Positions 7,253-15,511 of a DNA stretch of 23,130 bases are shown piece by piece (the stretch's first letter is position 1; the number at the start of each line of letters is the position of its first letter). The translations under genes were made by a program, and so were the position numbers. Source of the stretch: Alloprevotella sp. (GTDB taxonomy: Bacteria; Bacteroidota; Bacteroidia; Bacteroidales; Bacteroidaceae); assembly GCA_017477205.1 (NCBI GenBank), contig JAFUXE010000019.1, positions 1-23,130 of the forward strand, read 5' to 3'. Under the pieces are notes generated by a model, which was given only the letters and a program-made list of their open reading frames with translations, ran no database searches and was not told where the DNA came from.

Positions 7253-7630
7253 ATGTACGAAGACTACATCTTTGCTCAGGAAGGGAAAAAGATACTTGAT
7301 GCCGCTTTTGCCGTGCATCGCACCCTGGGACCGGGCTTCCTTGAAGCAGTATATCAAGAAGCTCTCGCCATAGAACTTGCAAAGCGAGACATACCCTTCT
7401 CCCAACAAAAAGAACTAACCATATATTATGGCGGAAAGACACTCAACAAAAAGTATTATGCAGACTTTGTGTGCTACGATGCAATAATACTGGAGTTGAA
7501 AGCCATGGAGATGCTGATTCCCCAGCACCAGGCGCAACTCCTCAACTACCTCAAGGCAACGCAAATGCACCTGGGGTATCTACTTAACTTCGGAGAAGCG
7601 AAACTCAATGTAAAGCGCCTAATACTATAA
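7253..7630 (+). CDS. GxxExxY protein, PD-(D/E)XK nuclease-like
   Basis: A 125-residue small cytoplasmic protein of the GxxExxY family. The naming motif is GFLEAVY at residues 28-34, preceded by VHRTLGPG. A PD-(D/E)XK-like active site is visible: D71 in YADFV, then E81 and K83 in LELKAM. This is followed by QHQAQLLNYL (91-100) and a conserved-looking C-terminus (GYLLNFGEAKLNVKRLIL). The family belongs to the PD-(D/E)XK nuclease superfamily by established knowledge; its substrate and role are not known. It is full length with all expected motifs, so probably functional. It sits alone between uvrA and a peptide transporter gene and is enclosed by inverted repeats, unlike its neighbours. No promoter was recognised; it may be read through from uvrA. 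Confidence 0.92.
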   Translation: MYEDYIFAQEGKKILDAAFAVHRTLGPGFLEAVYQEALAIELAKRDIPFSQQKELTIYYGGKTLNKKYYADFVCYDAIILELKAMEMLIPQHQAQLLNYLKATQMHLGYLLNFGEAKLNVKRLIL

Positions 7631-7632
7631 AA

Positions 7633-7670
7633 GCTGTGTCTGCTGTGGCATGTAGTGCCTGTAGTGGTTC
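7633..7670. repeat. Right inverted repeat of the GxxExxY cassette
   Basis: It begins GCTGTGTC two bases after the stop codon at 7628-7630 and ends TGTAGTGGTTC. Its reverse complement matches 7212-7249 except at five positions (repeat positions 12, 13, 22, 27, 28). Confidence 0.85.
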
Positions 7671-7706
7671 CCATACAAAAAATATATTCACCAAATACTA
7701 AATAAC

Positions 7707-9482
7707 ATGTTTGAAAACCAACCAAAAGGGCTCTATGCCCTTGCCCTCGCCAACACCGGTGAGCGCTTCGGCTACTACACGATGTTAGCCGTCTTCGTCC
7801 TGTTCCTACAGGCAAACTTCGGCTGGGGTTCCGGCACCGCTGGTTCCATTTACGCCACCTTCCTCGGCCTCGTCTATTTCCTTCCGCTCTTTGGCGGTAT
7901 GCTGGCAGACCGCCTCGGCTATGGAAAGATGGTGACAGCCGGCATCTCCATCATGTTCCTCGGCTACGTGCTGCTCGCTATTCCCCTCGGCTCCAACTGG
8001 GTGGCCGTGGCCGCAATGGGTTCCGCCCTGTTGCTGATTAGCTTCGGTACGGGATTGTTCAAGGGGAACTTGCAGGTGATGGTCGGCAATCTCTACGACG
8101 ACCCTCGCTACAGCAACCGTCGCGAGGCGGGCTTCTCCCTCTTCTACATGGCCATCAACATCGGTGCCATGTTTGCCCCCACCGCCGCCATTGCCGTGAA
8201 GAACTGGGCTATGAACTCCCTGGGCTATGAGGAAGGCGCTGCCTACCACTTCGCCTTTGGCGTGGCCTGTGTGTCCCTGATTGTGTCAATGGCCATCTAC
8301 TACGGTCTGCGCTCCTGGTTTGCCGGTGCCGACACGCTGGCAAAGAAGAAAGACAAGGCTGACGACGCTACGGCAGAAGCTGCCGAGCTCACACCGGCCG
8401 AGAACAAGGAGCGCATCGTGGCTCTTTGCCTTGTCTTCGCCGTCGTCATCTTCTTCTGGATGGCATTCCACCAGAACGGCTCCACGCTGACACTCTTCGC
8501 GAAGTCCTACACGCAGACCAGCTCCAGCGGCCTGCAGAGCATGCTCTTCGACGTGACGAATCTCGTGGCCTGCATCTTCATCGTCTATGCACTCTTCGCC
8601 CTGTTCCAGAGCAAGACGGCAAAGGGCAAGGGCATTGCCGGCATCGTCATCCTGGCCGCATTGGCCTTCCTCGGCTGGAAGTACACCGCACTTCCCGCCA
8701 GCACGGACGTGGATGCCCCCATCTTCCAGCAGTTCAACCCCTGCTTCGTCGTTGCCCTTACGCCTGTCAGCGTAGCCCTCTTCTCCTGGCTCGGAAAGAA
8801 GGGCAAGGAACCCTCCTCGCCCCGAAAGATTGGCCTCGGCATGCTCGTTGCCGCCATGGGCTTCGGTGTGATGATAGCATCCTCCGTATCCCTGCCACGT
8901 CCCGCCGTTGCCGACAACATTCGCGATGCGAAGGCACTTGTCAAGCAGCATGAGCTCCTCGTCAGCAACCCTGCTGCTGCCGACTCCATCCTCAACAAAA
9001 TCAAAGGCGAGGATGCCAAGGCCGACAAGGACGGCTTCGAGGCCGCCTTCGACCTACAGACCGCAAACGCTTCCGACGTAACGAAGCACCTCACGTTCAT
9101 CACTCCCGAAGAACGCATCGCATGCGTGAAATCCCTCCCGGAGACGAAGGTGGCAGAGTTCAAGGCCTACCTTGCCGACGAAGAACGCGTCAGTGCAAAC
9201 TGGCTCATCCTCACCTACCTCATCCTCACGTTTGCTGAACTTCTGCTGTCGCCCATCGGCATCAGCTTTGTCTCGAAGGTTGCTCCCCCGAAGCTCAAGG
9301 GCATGATGATGGGAGGATGGTTCGTGGCTACGGCTCTCGGTAACTTCCTCGTTGCCATCCCCGCTCTGCTCTGGTCCGCCAACGTCTCCCTGCCCGTCAT
9401 CTGGGGCTCGCTGGCATGCATCTGCCTGCTCAGTGCTCTCTTCATCTTCAGCATCCTGAAGAGACTGGAGAAGGTAAGCTGA
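7707..9482 (+). CDS. POT/PTR-family proton-dependent oligopeptide transporter (peptide MFS transporter)
   Basis: An inner-membrane proton-coupled di/tripeptide symporter of 591 residues by family. The first helix carries NTGERFGYY (16-24), corresponding to the ExxERF(S/G)YY signature but with N16 where the first Glu usually is. Further family marks are FGGMLADRLGYGK, GTGLFKGN and FYMAINIGAMFAP. Two features stand out: a hydrophilic linker around 210-235 (KKKDKADDATAEAAEL) and a soluble insertion from about 397 to 495, rich in Lys, Asp and Ala, before the helices at NWLILTYLILTFAELLLSP. This makes the protein about 90 residues longer than compact bacterial members of about 500. The gene is closed by a strong terminator, so it is probably a single-gene unit, possibly read from the cassette side. 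Confidence 0.93.
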   Translation: MFENQPKGLYALALANTGERFGYYTMLAVFVLFLQANFGWGSGTAGSIYATFLGLVYFLPLFGGMLADRLGYGKMVTAGISIMFLGYVLLAIPLGSNWVAVAAMGSALLLISFGTGLFKGNLQVMVGNLYDDPRYSNRREAGFSLFYMAINIGAMFAPTAAIAVKNWAMNSLGYEEGAAYHFAFGVACVSLIVSMAIYYGLRSWFAGADTLAKKKDKADDATAEAAELTPAENKERIVALCLVFAVVIFFWMAFHQNGSTLTLFAKSYTQTSSSGLQSMLFDVTNLVACIFIVYALFALFQSKTAKGKGIAGIVILAALAFLGWKYTALPASTDVDAPIFQQFNPCFVVALTPVSVALFSWLGKKGKEPSSPRKIGLGMLVAAMGFGVMIASSVSLPRPAVADNIRDAKALVKQHELLVSNPAAADSILNKIKGEDAKADKDGFEAAFDLQTANASDVTKHLTFITPEERIACVKSLPETKVAEFKAYLADEERVSANWLILTYLILTFAELLLSPIGISFVSKVAPPKLKGMMMGGWFVATALGNFLVAIPALLWSANVSLPVIWGSLACICLLSALFIFSILKRLEKVS

Positions 9483-9516
9483 ACAGACGCACACATTATT
9501 ATATTATACACGCGCG

Positions 9517-9560
9517 AAAGGCTCGTCCAAAACCAATGGGCGAGCCTTTATCGTTCTTTT
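9517..9560 (+). terminator. Intrinsic terminator after the peptide transporter
   Basis: AAAGGCTCGTCC (9517-9528) pairs with GGGCGAGCCTTT (9538-9549) with a single G-U, around a 9-base loop, followed by the T-rich ATCGTTCTTTT. It separates the transporter from the glyQS operon. Confidence 0.85.
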
Positions 9561-9585
9561 CGATGCCGTTTTCTAAAAAAAGCAC

Positions 9586-9594
9586 TATCTTCGC
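9586..9594 (+). promoter_or_regulatory. Probable -7 element of the glyQS operon
   Basis: TATCTTCGC differs from TAnnTTTG(C) at one base. No good -33 was found at the right distance. The position, 25 bases before the ATG at 9619 and just after a terminator, is what an operon promoter would need. Confidence 0.4.
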
Positions 9595-9618
9595 GCCCGA
9601 AACTACAAATCTCTGAAA

Positions 9619-11163
9619 ATGGCACAACAAGAAGACACCTTCAAGAAAATCGTATCCCACTGCAAGGAATACGGTTTCGTATTCCCCAGCAGCGATATCT
9701 ACGACGGCCTCGCCGCTGTCTATGACTACGGCCAGAACGGCGTGGAACTGAAGAACAACATCAAGCAATACTGGTGGCAGTCGATGGTGCTGCTCCACGA
9801 GAACATCGTGGGCATAGACTCCGCCATCTTCATGCACCCCACCATCTGGAAAGCCTCCGGCCACGTGGATGCCTTCAACGATCCCCTCATCGACAATCGC
9901 GACTCCAAGAAGCGCTACCGCGCAGACGTGCTCATCGAGGACCAGCTGGCGAAGTACGACGAGAAGATTGACAAGGAAGTGGCCAAGGCACGCAAGCGCT
10001 TTGGCGAAAGCTTCGACGAAGCCATGTTCCGCCAGACGAACCCGCGCGTGCTTGAGAATGCCGCAAAGCGCGACGCCCTGCACGCCCGCTTTGAGAAGGC
10101 ACTGAACGACAACGATCTGGCTGAGATAAAGCAGATCATCCTGGACGAGGGCATCGTCTGCCCCATCAGCGGCACACGCAACTGGACGGACGTACGCCAG
10201 TTCAACCTCATGTTCAAGACGGAGATGGGAAGCACGGCAGAAGGCGCCAGCACCATCTACCTGCGCCCCGAGACGGCACAGGGCATCTTCGTGAACTACC
10301 TGAACGTGCAGAAGACGGGACGCATGAAGATTCCCTTCGGCATCGCACAAATCGGCAAGGCCTTCCGCAACGAGATTGTCGCCCGCCAGTTCATCTTCCG
10401 CATGCGCGAGTTCGAGCAGATGGAGATGCAGTTCTTCGTACGCCCCGGCACCGAGCTCGACTGGTTCGAGAAGTGGAAGCAGACGCGCATGGCATGGCAC
10501 CAGGCCCTGGGCTTTGGTGCAGAGAACTACCGTTTCCACGACCACGAGAAGCTGGCCCACTATGCCAACGCCGCCAGCGACGTGGAGTTCCGCATGCCCT
10601 TCGGCTTCAAGGAGGTGGAAGGCATCCACAGCCGCACGAACTTCGACCTCTCACAGCATGAGAAGTTCTCCGGCCGTGGCATCAAGTACTTCGACCCCGA
10701 GACGAACGAGAGCTATACGCCGTACGTCATCGAGACCAGTATCGGTGTAGATCGCATGTTCCTCAGCGTCATGTGCCACTCCTATCAGGAAGAGCAGTTG
10801 GACAATGGCGAAACGCGCGTCGTGCTGCGCCTGCCCGCAGCGCTGGCTCCCGTGAAGCTCGCCGTCCTGCCGCTGGTGAAGAAGGACGGCCTGCCCGAAA
10901 AGGCACGCGAAATCATGGACGACCTGAAGTTCCACTTCAACTGCAAGTACGAGGAAAAGGACACCATCGGCAAGCGCTACCGCCGCATGGACGCCATCGG
11001 TACGCCCTACTGCATCACCGTCGATCACGACACGCTCACGGACAACTGCGTGACGCTGCGTGACCGCGACACGATGGAACAGCAGCGTGTCCCCATTGCT
11101 GAACTGCGCAGCCTCATCGAGGACAAAGTGAGCATCACCTCCCTACTAAAGAAACTGCAATGA
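9619..11163 (+). CDS. glyQS: Glycyl-tRNA synthetase, dimeric class II type
   Basis: Charges tRNA-Gly with glycine in the cytoplasm. The 514-residue single-chain form is the homodimeric eukaryote/archaea-like type, not the two-subunit GlyQ+GlyS form. Visible marks are GFVFPSSDIYDGLAAVYDYG near the N-terminus, WKASGHVDAF (tRNA and glycine site region), the motif 2 region with FRNEIVARQFIFRMREFEQM starting near 249, and motif 3 with GVDRMFLSV near 376. The C-terminal anticodon-binding domain begins around 410 (APVKLAVLPLVKK). The start ATG follows the promoter-like element by 25 bases. Its stop overlaps the start of the FKBP gene by four bases (ATGA), implying translational coupling. Confidence 0.96.
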   Translation: MAQQEDTFKKIVSHCKEYGFVFPSSDIYDGLAAVYDYGQNGVELKNNIKQYWWQSMVLLHENIVGIDSAIFMHPTIWKASGHVDAFNDPLIDNRDSKKRYRADVLIEDQLAKYDEKIDKEVAKARKRFGESFDEAMFRQTNPRVLENAAKRDALHARFEKALNDNDLAEIKQIILDEGIVCPISGTRNWTDVRQFNLMFKTEMGSTAEGASTIYLRPETAQGIFVNYLNVQKTGRMKIPFGIAQIGKAFRNEIVARQFIFRMREFEQMEMQFFVRPGTELDWFEKWKQTRMAWHQALGFGAENYRFHDHEKLAHYANAASDVEFRMPFGFKEVEGIHSRTNFDLSQHEKFSGRGIKYFDPETNESYTPYVIETSIGVDRMFLSVMCHSYQEEQLDNGETRVVLRLPAALAPVKLAVLPLVKKDGLPEKAREIMDDLKFHFNCKYEEKDTIGKRYRRMDAIGTPYCITVDHDTLTDNCVTLRDRDTMEQQRVPIAELRSLIEDKVSITSLLKKLQ

Positions 11164-11837
11164 AAAAACTCTTTTGGCTTCTGGCCTTCCCCCTCCTCGT
11201 CCTGGCCTCGTGTACGGAAAACATCCACGACGTGGACACGGAGTTTGCAGACTGGCAGAAGCGCAACGAAACCTTCTTCCGTGAGAAGATGACCGCCGCA
11301 AAGGCTGCCGTCGCTGCGGCACGCGCACAGTACGGCGACGACTGGGAAGCCCACTGCGACTATCGCATTTACCGCGACTTCTCCGTCACGGACGAGACTG
11401 CGCCCGCCTTGGTGGACTCCATCTGCGTGGAAATCGTAGAACACGGAACGGGAAGCGGCAGTCCCCTGTACACGGACAGCGTGGAAATCAACTATCTGCG
11501 CCGCCTCATGCCCACGGACAGCTATGCGGAAGGCCGCACCATCGGCCATTCCGGCTACACGATCCTCCCCGAGGACATCTTCAGTACGGAGAATGCACCT
11601 GTCGTGGGTCGCCACATCTCCGTACTCTCCTCCGTTCCCACGTCCTCCAGCCTCACCCTGGGGGAATCCATTGCCTTGCAGCACATGCGCATCGGTGACC
11701 GTTGGCGCATCTACATTCCCACACGCCTCGCGTTTGGAAAGAACGAGACCACTACTACGCCCGCATACTCCACACTTGTGTCCGAAATCCGACTGTGTGC
11801 CTACTTCCATGCGGGCTATCAGAAGTCTTCGCTATGA
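11160..11837 (+). CDS. FKBP-type peptidyl-prolyl isomerase, lipoprotein
   Basis: A predicted 225-residue lipoprotein. The signal peptide ends in the lipobox LASC with the lipidated Cys at 18, so the protein is probably anchored in the envelope. The second half resembles FKBP domains: a DSVEINYLRRLMPTD strand (compare the D.V.VHY.G.L.DG core), a long variable part, and RWRIYIPTRLAFGKN near the C-terminus, matching the IP..LAYG motif. As an isomerase/chaperone it would help fold exported proteins. Several aromatic active-site positions of classic FKBPs cannot be confirmed by eye, so activity is not certain. It overlaps glyQS upstream and mnmA downstream by four bases each (ATGA), making three coupled genes with unrelated roles. 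Confidence 0.85.
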   Translation: MKKLFWLLAFPLLVLASCTENIHDVDTEFADWQKRNETFFREKMTAAKAAVAAARAQYGDDWEAHCDYRIYRDFSVTDETAPALVDSICVEIVEHGTGSGSPLYTDSVEINYLRRLMPTDSYAEGRTIGHSGYTILPEDIFSTENAPVVGRHISVLSSVPTSSSLTLGESIALQHMRIGDRWRIYIPTRLAFGKNETTTTPAYSTLVSEIRLCAYFHAGYQKSSL

Positions 11838-12898
11838 CCGTCGCCGCACTTATCTCTGGCGGCGTTGACAGTGCCGTGGCCGTACACCTGCTCTGCGAGC
11901 AGGGCGTGCGGCCCGACCTCTTTTATATCAAAATTGGCTCCGGCCCGCAAGGCGAGTGGGACTGCAATGCCGAGGAAGACTGGGAGATGTCCTCTGCCGT
12001 AGCACGTCGCTACGGGCTCCGGTTGGAACTTGTTGACTTGCAGGCCGAATACTGGGAGCGCGTCGTCGGCTACGTCATTGAGCGCCTTCGTGCCGGACTG
12101 ACGCCCAACTCTGACGTCATGTGTAACCGCCTGATAAAGTTTGGCACGTTCGAGGAGCGCATCGGCTGCCACTATGACCGCCTTGCCACCGGCCACTACG
12201 CCTCTACGGAACAGGACGAAGCGGGGCGCACGTGGCTCTGCACAAGTCCCGATGCCGTGAAGGACCAGACGGACTTCCTCGCCCAGCTTGACGGCAGCAT
12301 CGTCCGCAAGACCCTCTTCCCCGTCGGCACGCTTCCGAAGGACGACGTGCGGCGCATTGCCGAGGAAAACCGGCTTGCCCCTGCCCACCGCCGCGACTCC
12401 CAGGGCATCTGCTTCCTGGGAATGGTGCAGTTTGCCGAACTCGCCCGACGCTATCTGGGCGAGAAAGAGGGCGTCGTCGTGGAAAAGGAGACGGGCAATG
12501 TCATCGGCCGTCACAAAGGCTATTGGTTCTACACCATCGGCCAGCGCAAGGGCCTCGGCTTCGGTGGCGGCCCGTGGTACGTGGTGAAGAAGGACATCAC
12601 GCGCAACATCGTCTATGTCAGCCACGGCTACCAAACCGCTGCGGCCTACAGCACGCGCGTGCCCTTTGCCAGCCCCAACTTCATCACGCTCGACCCCTTT
12701 GCCGGGGACGGCACCTACGACCTCACCTTCAAGGTGCGCCACACGCCCGAGTTCACACCTGGCAAGCTCCACGTCCGCGACGGACGCTACACAATCCACT
12801 CATCCCTGCCCGTGCAGGGCGTGGCGCCCGGACAGTTCGCCACGCTCTACGACGTACGGCACCACCGCTGCTTCGGGAGTGCGGAAATCGTGGTTTGA
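11834..12898 (+). CDS. mnmA: tRNA-specific 2-thiouridylase
   Basis: Installs sulfur at C2 of wobble uridine 34 in tRNAs for Lys, Glu and Gln, using ATP and relayed sulfur. The 354-residue product has the PP-loop SGGVDS (8-13), catalytic Cys97 in NSDVMCNRLIKF, ATGHYA (118-123), DQTDFLAQL, and the second catalytic Cys193 in RDSQGICFLG. The C-terminal beta-barrel follows (GYWFYTIGQRKGLGFGG). All key residues are present. The ATG at 11834 is chosen because it is where homology begins and it overlaps the FKBP stop (ATGA); an in-frame ATG at 11702 would add 44 residues read from inside the FKBP gene and is not credible. It ends the three-gene operon. Confidence 0.95.
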   Translation: MTVAALISGGVDSAVAVHLLCEQGVRPDLFYIKIGSGPQGEWDCNAEEDWEMSSAVARRYGLRLELVDLQAEYWERVVGYVIERLRAGLTPNSDVMCNRLIKFGTFEERIGCHYDRLATGHYASTEQDEAGRTWLCTSPDAVKDQTDFLAQLDGSIVRKTLFPVGTLPKDDVRRIAEENRLAPAHRRDSQGICFLGMVQFAELARRYLGEKEGVVVEKETGNVIGRHKGYWFYTIGQRKGLGFGGGPWYVVKKDITRNIVYVSHGYQTAAAYSTRVPFASPNFITLDPFAGDGTYDLTFKVRHTPEFTPGKLHVRDGRYTIHSSLPVQGVAPGQFATLYDVRHHRCFGSAEIVV

Positions 12899-12976
12899 CC
12901 CTCCGGTCGGCACGTACGCCTCCCTGCGGGTTGCAGTTTTTTACGGCCACATAGCCTCGGAAAACACAACTTGTCC

Positions 12977-12984
12977 TATCTTTG
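12977..12984 (+). promoter_or_regulatory. -7 element of the AspT-like transporter gene
   Basis: TATCTTTG matches TAnnTTTG exactly and is followed by CACC, with a leader of about 25 bases to the ATG at 13015. No -33 TTTG is seen at the usual distance. A T-run at 12937-12942 upstream could be the tail of a weak mnmA terminator, but no clean stem precedes it. Confidence 0.5.
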
Positions 12985-13014
12985 CACCGCAAACAATAAT
13001 ACAACAAACAGAAT

Positions 13015-14784
13015 ATGGAATGGTTGACTAACATCTTGAACAATCCCGCTGGACCGGCCTACCTCGCGATAGCCTTCGCCCTGGTCATCTGGCTGGGTGT
13101 GAAACTGGGAAAAGTAAAGTTCGGAGGCATCGCCCTCGGTGTCACCTTTGTCCTCTTTGTCGGCATCCTCGTCGGCCACCTCTACAACACCTTCATCGTT
13201 GTTCCCCATGCTGAAGATCCCGAGTTCGTGGCAGCCATGGCCGCACAGAACAAGATCATCAACTTCGTGAAGGAACTCGGCCTCATCCTCTTCGTCTATT
13301 GCATCGGTTTGCAGGTAGGCCCGGGCTTCTTCTCCACGTTCAAGAAGGGCGGCGTCTCCATGAACCTCCTCAGCGTGGGCATGATCCTGCTGAACGTGGC
13401 CGTCATGCTGGGACTCTTCTTCCTTTGGTACTACAACTCCGCCGCTGGTGCGGGCGAGAACCAGTACAACCTGGCCATGATGGTAGGCGTCATGTACGGT
13501 GCCGTTACCAACACGCCGGGTCTCGGTGCCGCCAACAGCGTGCTGCCCAGCCTTGAGAGCCACTTCACGTCGTTCCCCGCCCTCGGCAACGGCTACGCCT
13601 GCGCCTATCCGCTGGGCGTCGTGGGCATCATCGGAGCTACAATCCTCATCCGCTACCTCTGCAAGATAAGCCTGCAAAAGGAGACCGAGCAGATTGAGAA
13701 GGAGCAGGAGGCAGACCCCGCCGCCGTCCCCCACCACATCTACATCCAAGTGACCAACAAAGGCATCGTCGGCAAGACGCTGAAGGAGCTCCACACGTTC
13801 CTGAAGCGCGACTTCGTATGCTCCCGCTGCAAGATAAACGAGGAGATGCTGATTCCCAACGGTGACACCGTGCTGGAAGAAGGCATGAAGATGCTCCTCG
13901 TCTGTGCCGAGGCCGACATGGAACCCGTCGTCTCCCTCATCGGTGAGCGCATCAACGAAAGCTGGCGTGCCGAAATCAATGCCGAGGAGAAATACGTCAG
14001 CCGCCGCCTCGTCGTCACGAACCCCGAGGTGAACGGAAAGACCTTCAACGACCTGCACTTCTCCACGCTCTTCAACGTGAACGTCACACGCGTGACGCGT
14101 AACGGCATGACGATGTTTGCCAGCCGCGGCTTCCGCCTGCAGATGGGCGACCGCCTGCTCATGACGGGAACGGAGGAAAACGTGGAGCGTGTGAAGAAAA
14201 TCGTGGGCAATGAAATCAAGCACCTTGAGCATCCCAACATCGGCATGGTGTTCCTCGGCATCCTCATCGGTGTGCTGGTAGGACAGATTCCCATCCCCAT
14301 CCCTGGCGTAGAAGTGCCCGTAAAGCTGGGCCTCGCTGGCGGTCCGCTCGTCGTGGCCATCCTCATCGGTGCCTTCGGCTACAAGATGAACATCACGGCC
14401 TACACCACGACCTCCGCCAACCTCATGGTGCGCGAAATCGGCCTTGCCCTCTTCCTTGCCGGTGTCGGCATACAGGCGGGTGCCACGTTCTGGGACACCG
14501 TCGTGAACGGCGGTTACCACTACGTATGGATGGGCTTCCTCATCACGGTCATCCCCATCCTCATCGGTGGTGTCATCGGGCGTTGGAAGCTGAAGCTCAA
14601 CTACTACACGCTGATGGGTCTCATTGCCGGTACCTACACCGACCCGCCCGCCCTGGCATTCTCCAGCCAGACGGCCGGAAACGACGCGCCTGCCATCGGA
14701 TATACGACGGTTTATCCGCTTTCCATGTTCATGCGCATACTTGTGGCACAACTTGTGCTATTGTTCATCATACCGATACTTTAA
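13015..14784 (+). CDS. AspT/YidE-type transporter with two RCK-C domains
   Basis: A 589-residue inner-membrane protein with internally duplicated membrane halves. The first half (about 1-215) includes GLQVGPGFF near 100; the second half (about 405-589) includes the equivalent GVGIQAGATFW near 485. Between them lie two TrkA-C/RCK-C-like regulatory domains: about 240-310 (IQVTNKGIVGKTLKEL, LEEGMKMLLVCA) and about 325-400 (LVVTNPEVNGKTFNDL, LQMGDRLLMTGT). This is the layout of the aspartate:alanine exchanger family, which also includes E. coli YidE and YbjL. The substrate is unknown for most members and is not assigned here. The RCK-C pair suggests control by a bound ligand. It has its own promoter-like element, and the zinc peptidase gene follows 33 bases downstream. 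Confidence 0.9.
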   Translation: MEWLTNILNNPAGPAYLAIAFALVIWLGVKLGKVKFGGIALGVTFVLFVGILVGHLYNTFIVVPHAEDPEFVAAMAAQNKIINFVKELGLILFVYCIGLQVGPGFFSTFKKGGVSMNLLSVGMILLNVAVMLGLFFLWYYNSAAGAGENQYNLAMMVGVMYGAVTNTPGLGAANSVLPSLESHFTSFPALGNGYACAYPLGVVGIIGATILIRYLCKISLQKETEQIEKEQEADPAAVPHHIYIQVTNKGIVGKTLKELHTFLKRDFVCSRCKINEEMLIPNGDTVLEEGMKMLLVCAEADMEPVVSLIGERINESWRAEINAEEKYVSRRLVVTNPEVNGKTFNDLHFSTLFNVNVTRVTRNGMTMFASRGFRLQMGDRLLMTGTEENVERVKKIVGNEIKHLEHPNIGMVFLGILIGVLVGQIPIPIPGVEVPVKLGLAGGPLVVAILIGAFGYKMNITAYTTTSANLMVREIGLALFLAGVGIQAGATFWDTVVNGGYHYVWMGFLITVIPILIGGVIGRWKLKLNYYTLMGLIAGTYTDPPALAFSSQTAGNDAPAIGYTTVYPLSMFMRILVAQLVLLFIIPIL

Positions 14785-14817
14785 AGGTATGTTCAACACA
14801 AACAAACGATTCTGACT

Positions 14818-15492
14818 ATGATTATCTGGATTATCTTTGGCCTCATGGCTCTCGCGAGCTGGGCCGTACAGGCAAACCTGAACCGGAAGTTCAATGCTTA
14901 TTCCAAGGTGCGCATCGCCAGCGGCATGACGGGAGCACAGGTGGCGGAGAAGATGCTGCGCGACAACGGCATCTACGACGTGACGGTGACTTCCGTACAG
15001 GGCAGTCTCACGGACCACTACAATCCCACGAACAAGACCGTGAACCTCAGCGAGGTCGTCTTCGGCAGCGACTCTGTGGCTGCCGCTGCCGTCGCCGCCC
15101 ACGAATGCGGACATGCCGTGCAGCACGAGCGTGCCTACGCCCCGCTGCAGCTCCGCTCCGCCCTGGTGCCTGCCGTGAGCTTCGCCTCGAAGTGGGTGCA
15201 GTGGGTGCTGCTGGCCGGCATCCTGCTGGTGAACGTATTCCCCTACCTGCTCCTCGCAGGCATCGTGCTGTTCGCCCTGACGACGCTTTTCAGCTTCATC
15301 ACGCTCCCCGTGGAGATTGACGCCAGCCGCCGCGCCACGCAGTGGCTGCAAGGCGCAGGCATCACCTCCATGCAGGACCACCCCATGGCCGTCAGCGCAC
15401 TGCGCAGCGCCGCCTACACCTACGTCGTGGCAGCCCTCGGCTCCCTCGCCACGCTCATTTACTACCTGCTCGTCTACCAGAACAGGAGATAG
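14818..15492 (+). CDS. Membrane zinc metallopeptidase (YugP-like, Zn_peptidase_2)
   Basis: A 224-residue membrane protein. An N-terminal helix (about 1-18) leads to a cytoplasmic-type domain with the zinc motif HECGH at 95-99, extended as HECGHAVQH. It is followed by hydrophobic segments around 120-165 (WVQWVLLAGILLVNVFPYLLLAG in pieces) and 198-220. The layout and length match the YugP family of putative membrane metalloproteases, whose physiological substrates are not established. All zinc-binding residues expected of the HExxH core are present. dapB follows 19 bases downstream, so it probably belongs to the same transcript as dapB, lepB and wbqC. Confidence 0.92.
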   Translation: MIIWIIFGLMALASWAVQANLNRKFNAYSKVRIASGMTGAQVAEKMLRDNGIYDVTVTSVQGSLTDHYNPTNKTVNLSEVVFGSDSVAAAAVAAHECGHAVQHERAYAPLQLRSALVPAVSFASKWVQWVLLAGILLVNVFPYLLLAGIVLFALTTLFSFITLPVEIDASRRATQWLQGAGITSMQDHPMAVSALRSAAYTYVVAALGSLATLIYYLLVYQNRR

Positions 15493-15511
15493 ACAAACAC
15501 CCGCACACCTT

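Larger units (their letters stand above)
7212..7670. mobile_element. GxxExxY cassette bounded by 38-bp inverted repeats
   Basis: The unit consists of left repeat 7212-7249, a 126-codon gene (stop included) at 7253-7630, and right repeat 7633-7670. Left and right repeats match at 33 of 38 positions in inverted orientation. The gene fills the space almost completely: 3 bases before the ATG and 2 bases after the stop. The left repeat begins on the base right after the uvrA stop codon. No target duplication and no transposase are visible. A mobile or recombinationally moved cassette is inferred from this geometry, supported by a related repeat pair at 18433-18848. Confidence 0.55.

Noticed and set aside
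7212..7670. Reading the GxxExxY flanks as an insertion sequence with a transposase
   Set aside because: The only gene inside has the GxxExxY and PD-(D/E)XK marks, no DDE or tyrosine/serine recombinase motif, and no target duplication is visible. It is recorded as a cassette with inverted repeats instead.
9499..10629. Minus-strand open frame of 376 codons opposite glyQS
   Set aside because: It is antisense to a clear glycyl-tRNA synthetase and runs over the terminator at 9517-9560; no family resemblance is seen.
12976..14751. Minus-strand open frame of 591 codons opposite the AspT-like transporter
   Set aside because: It mirrors the real gene almost exactly, with a His/Asp/Glu/Gly-rich low-complexity translation. 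It is a reverse-strand shadow.
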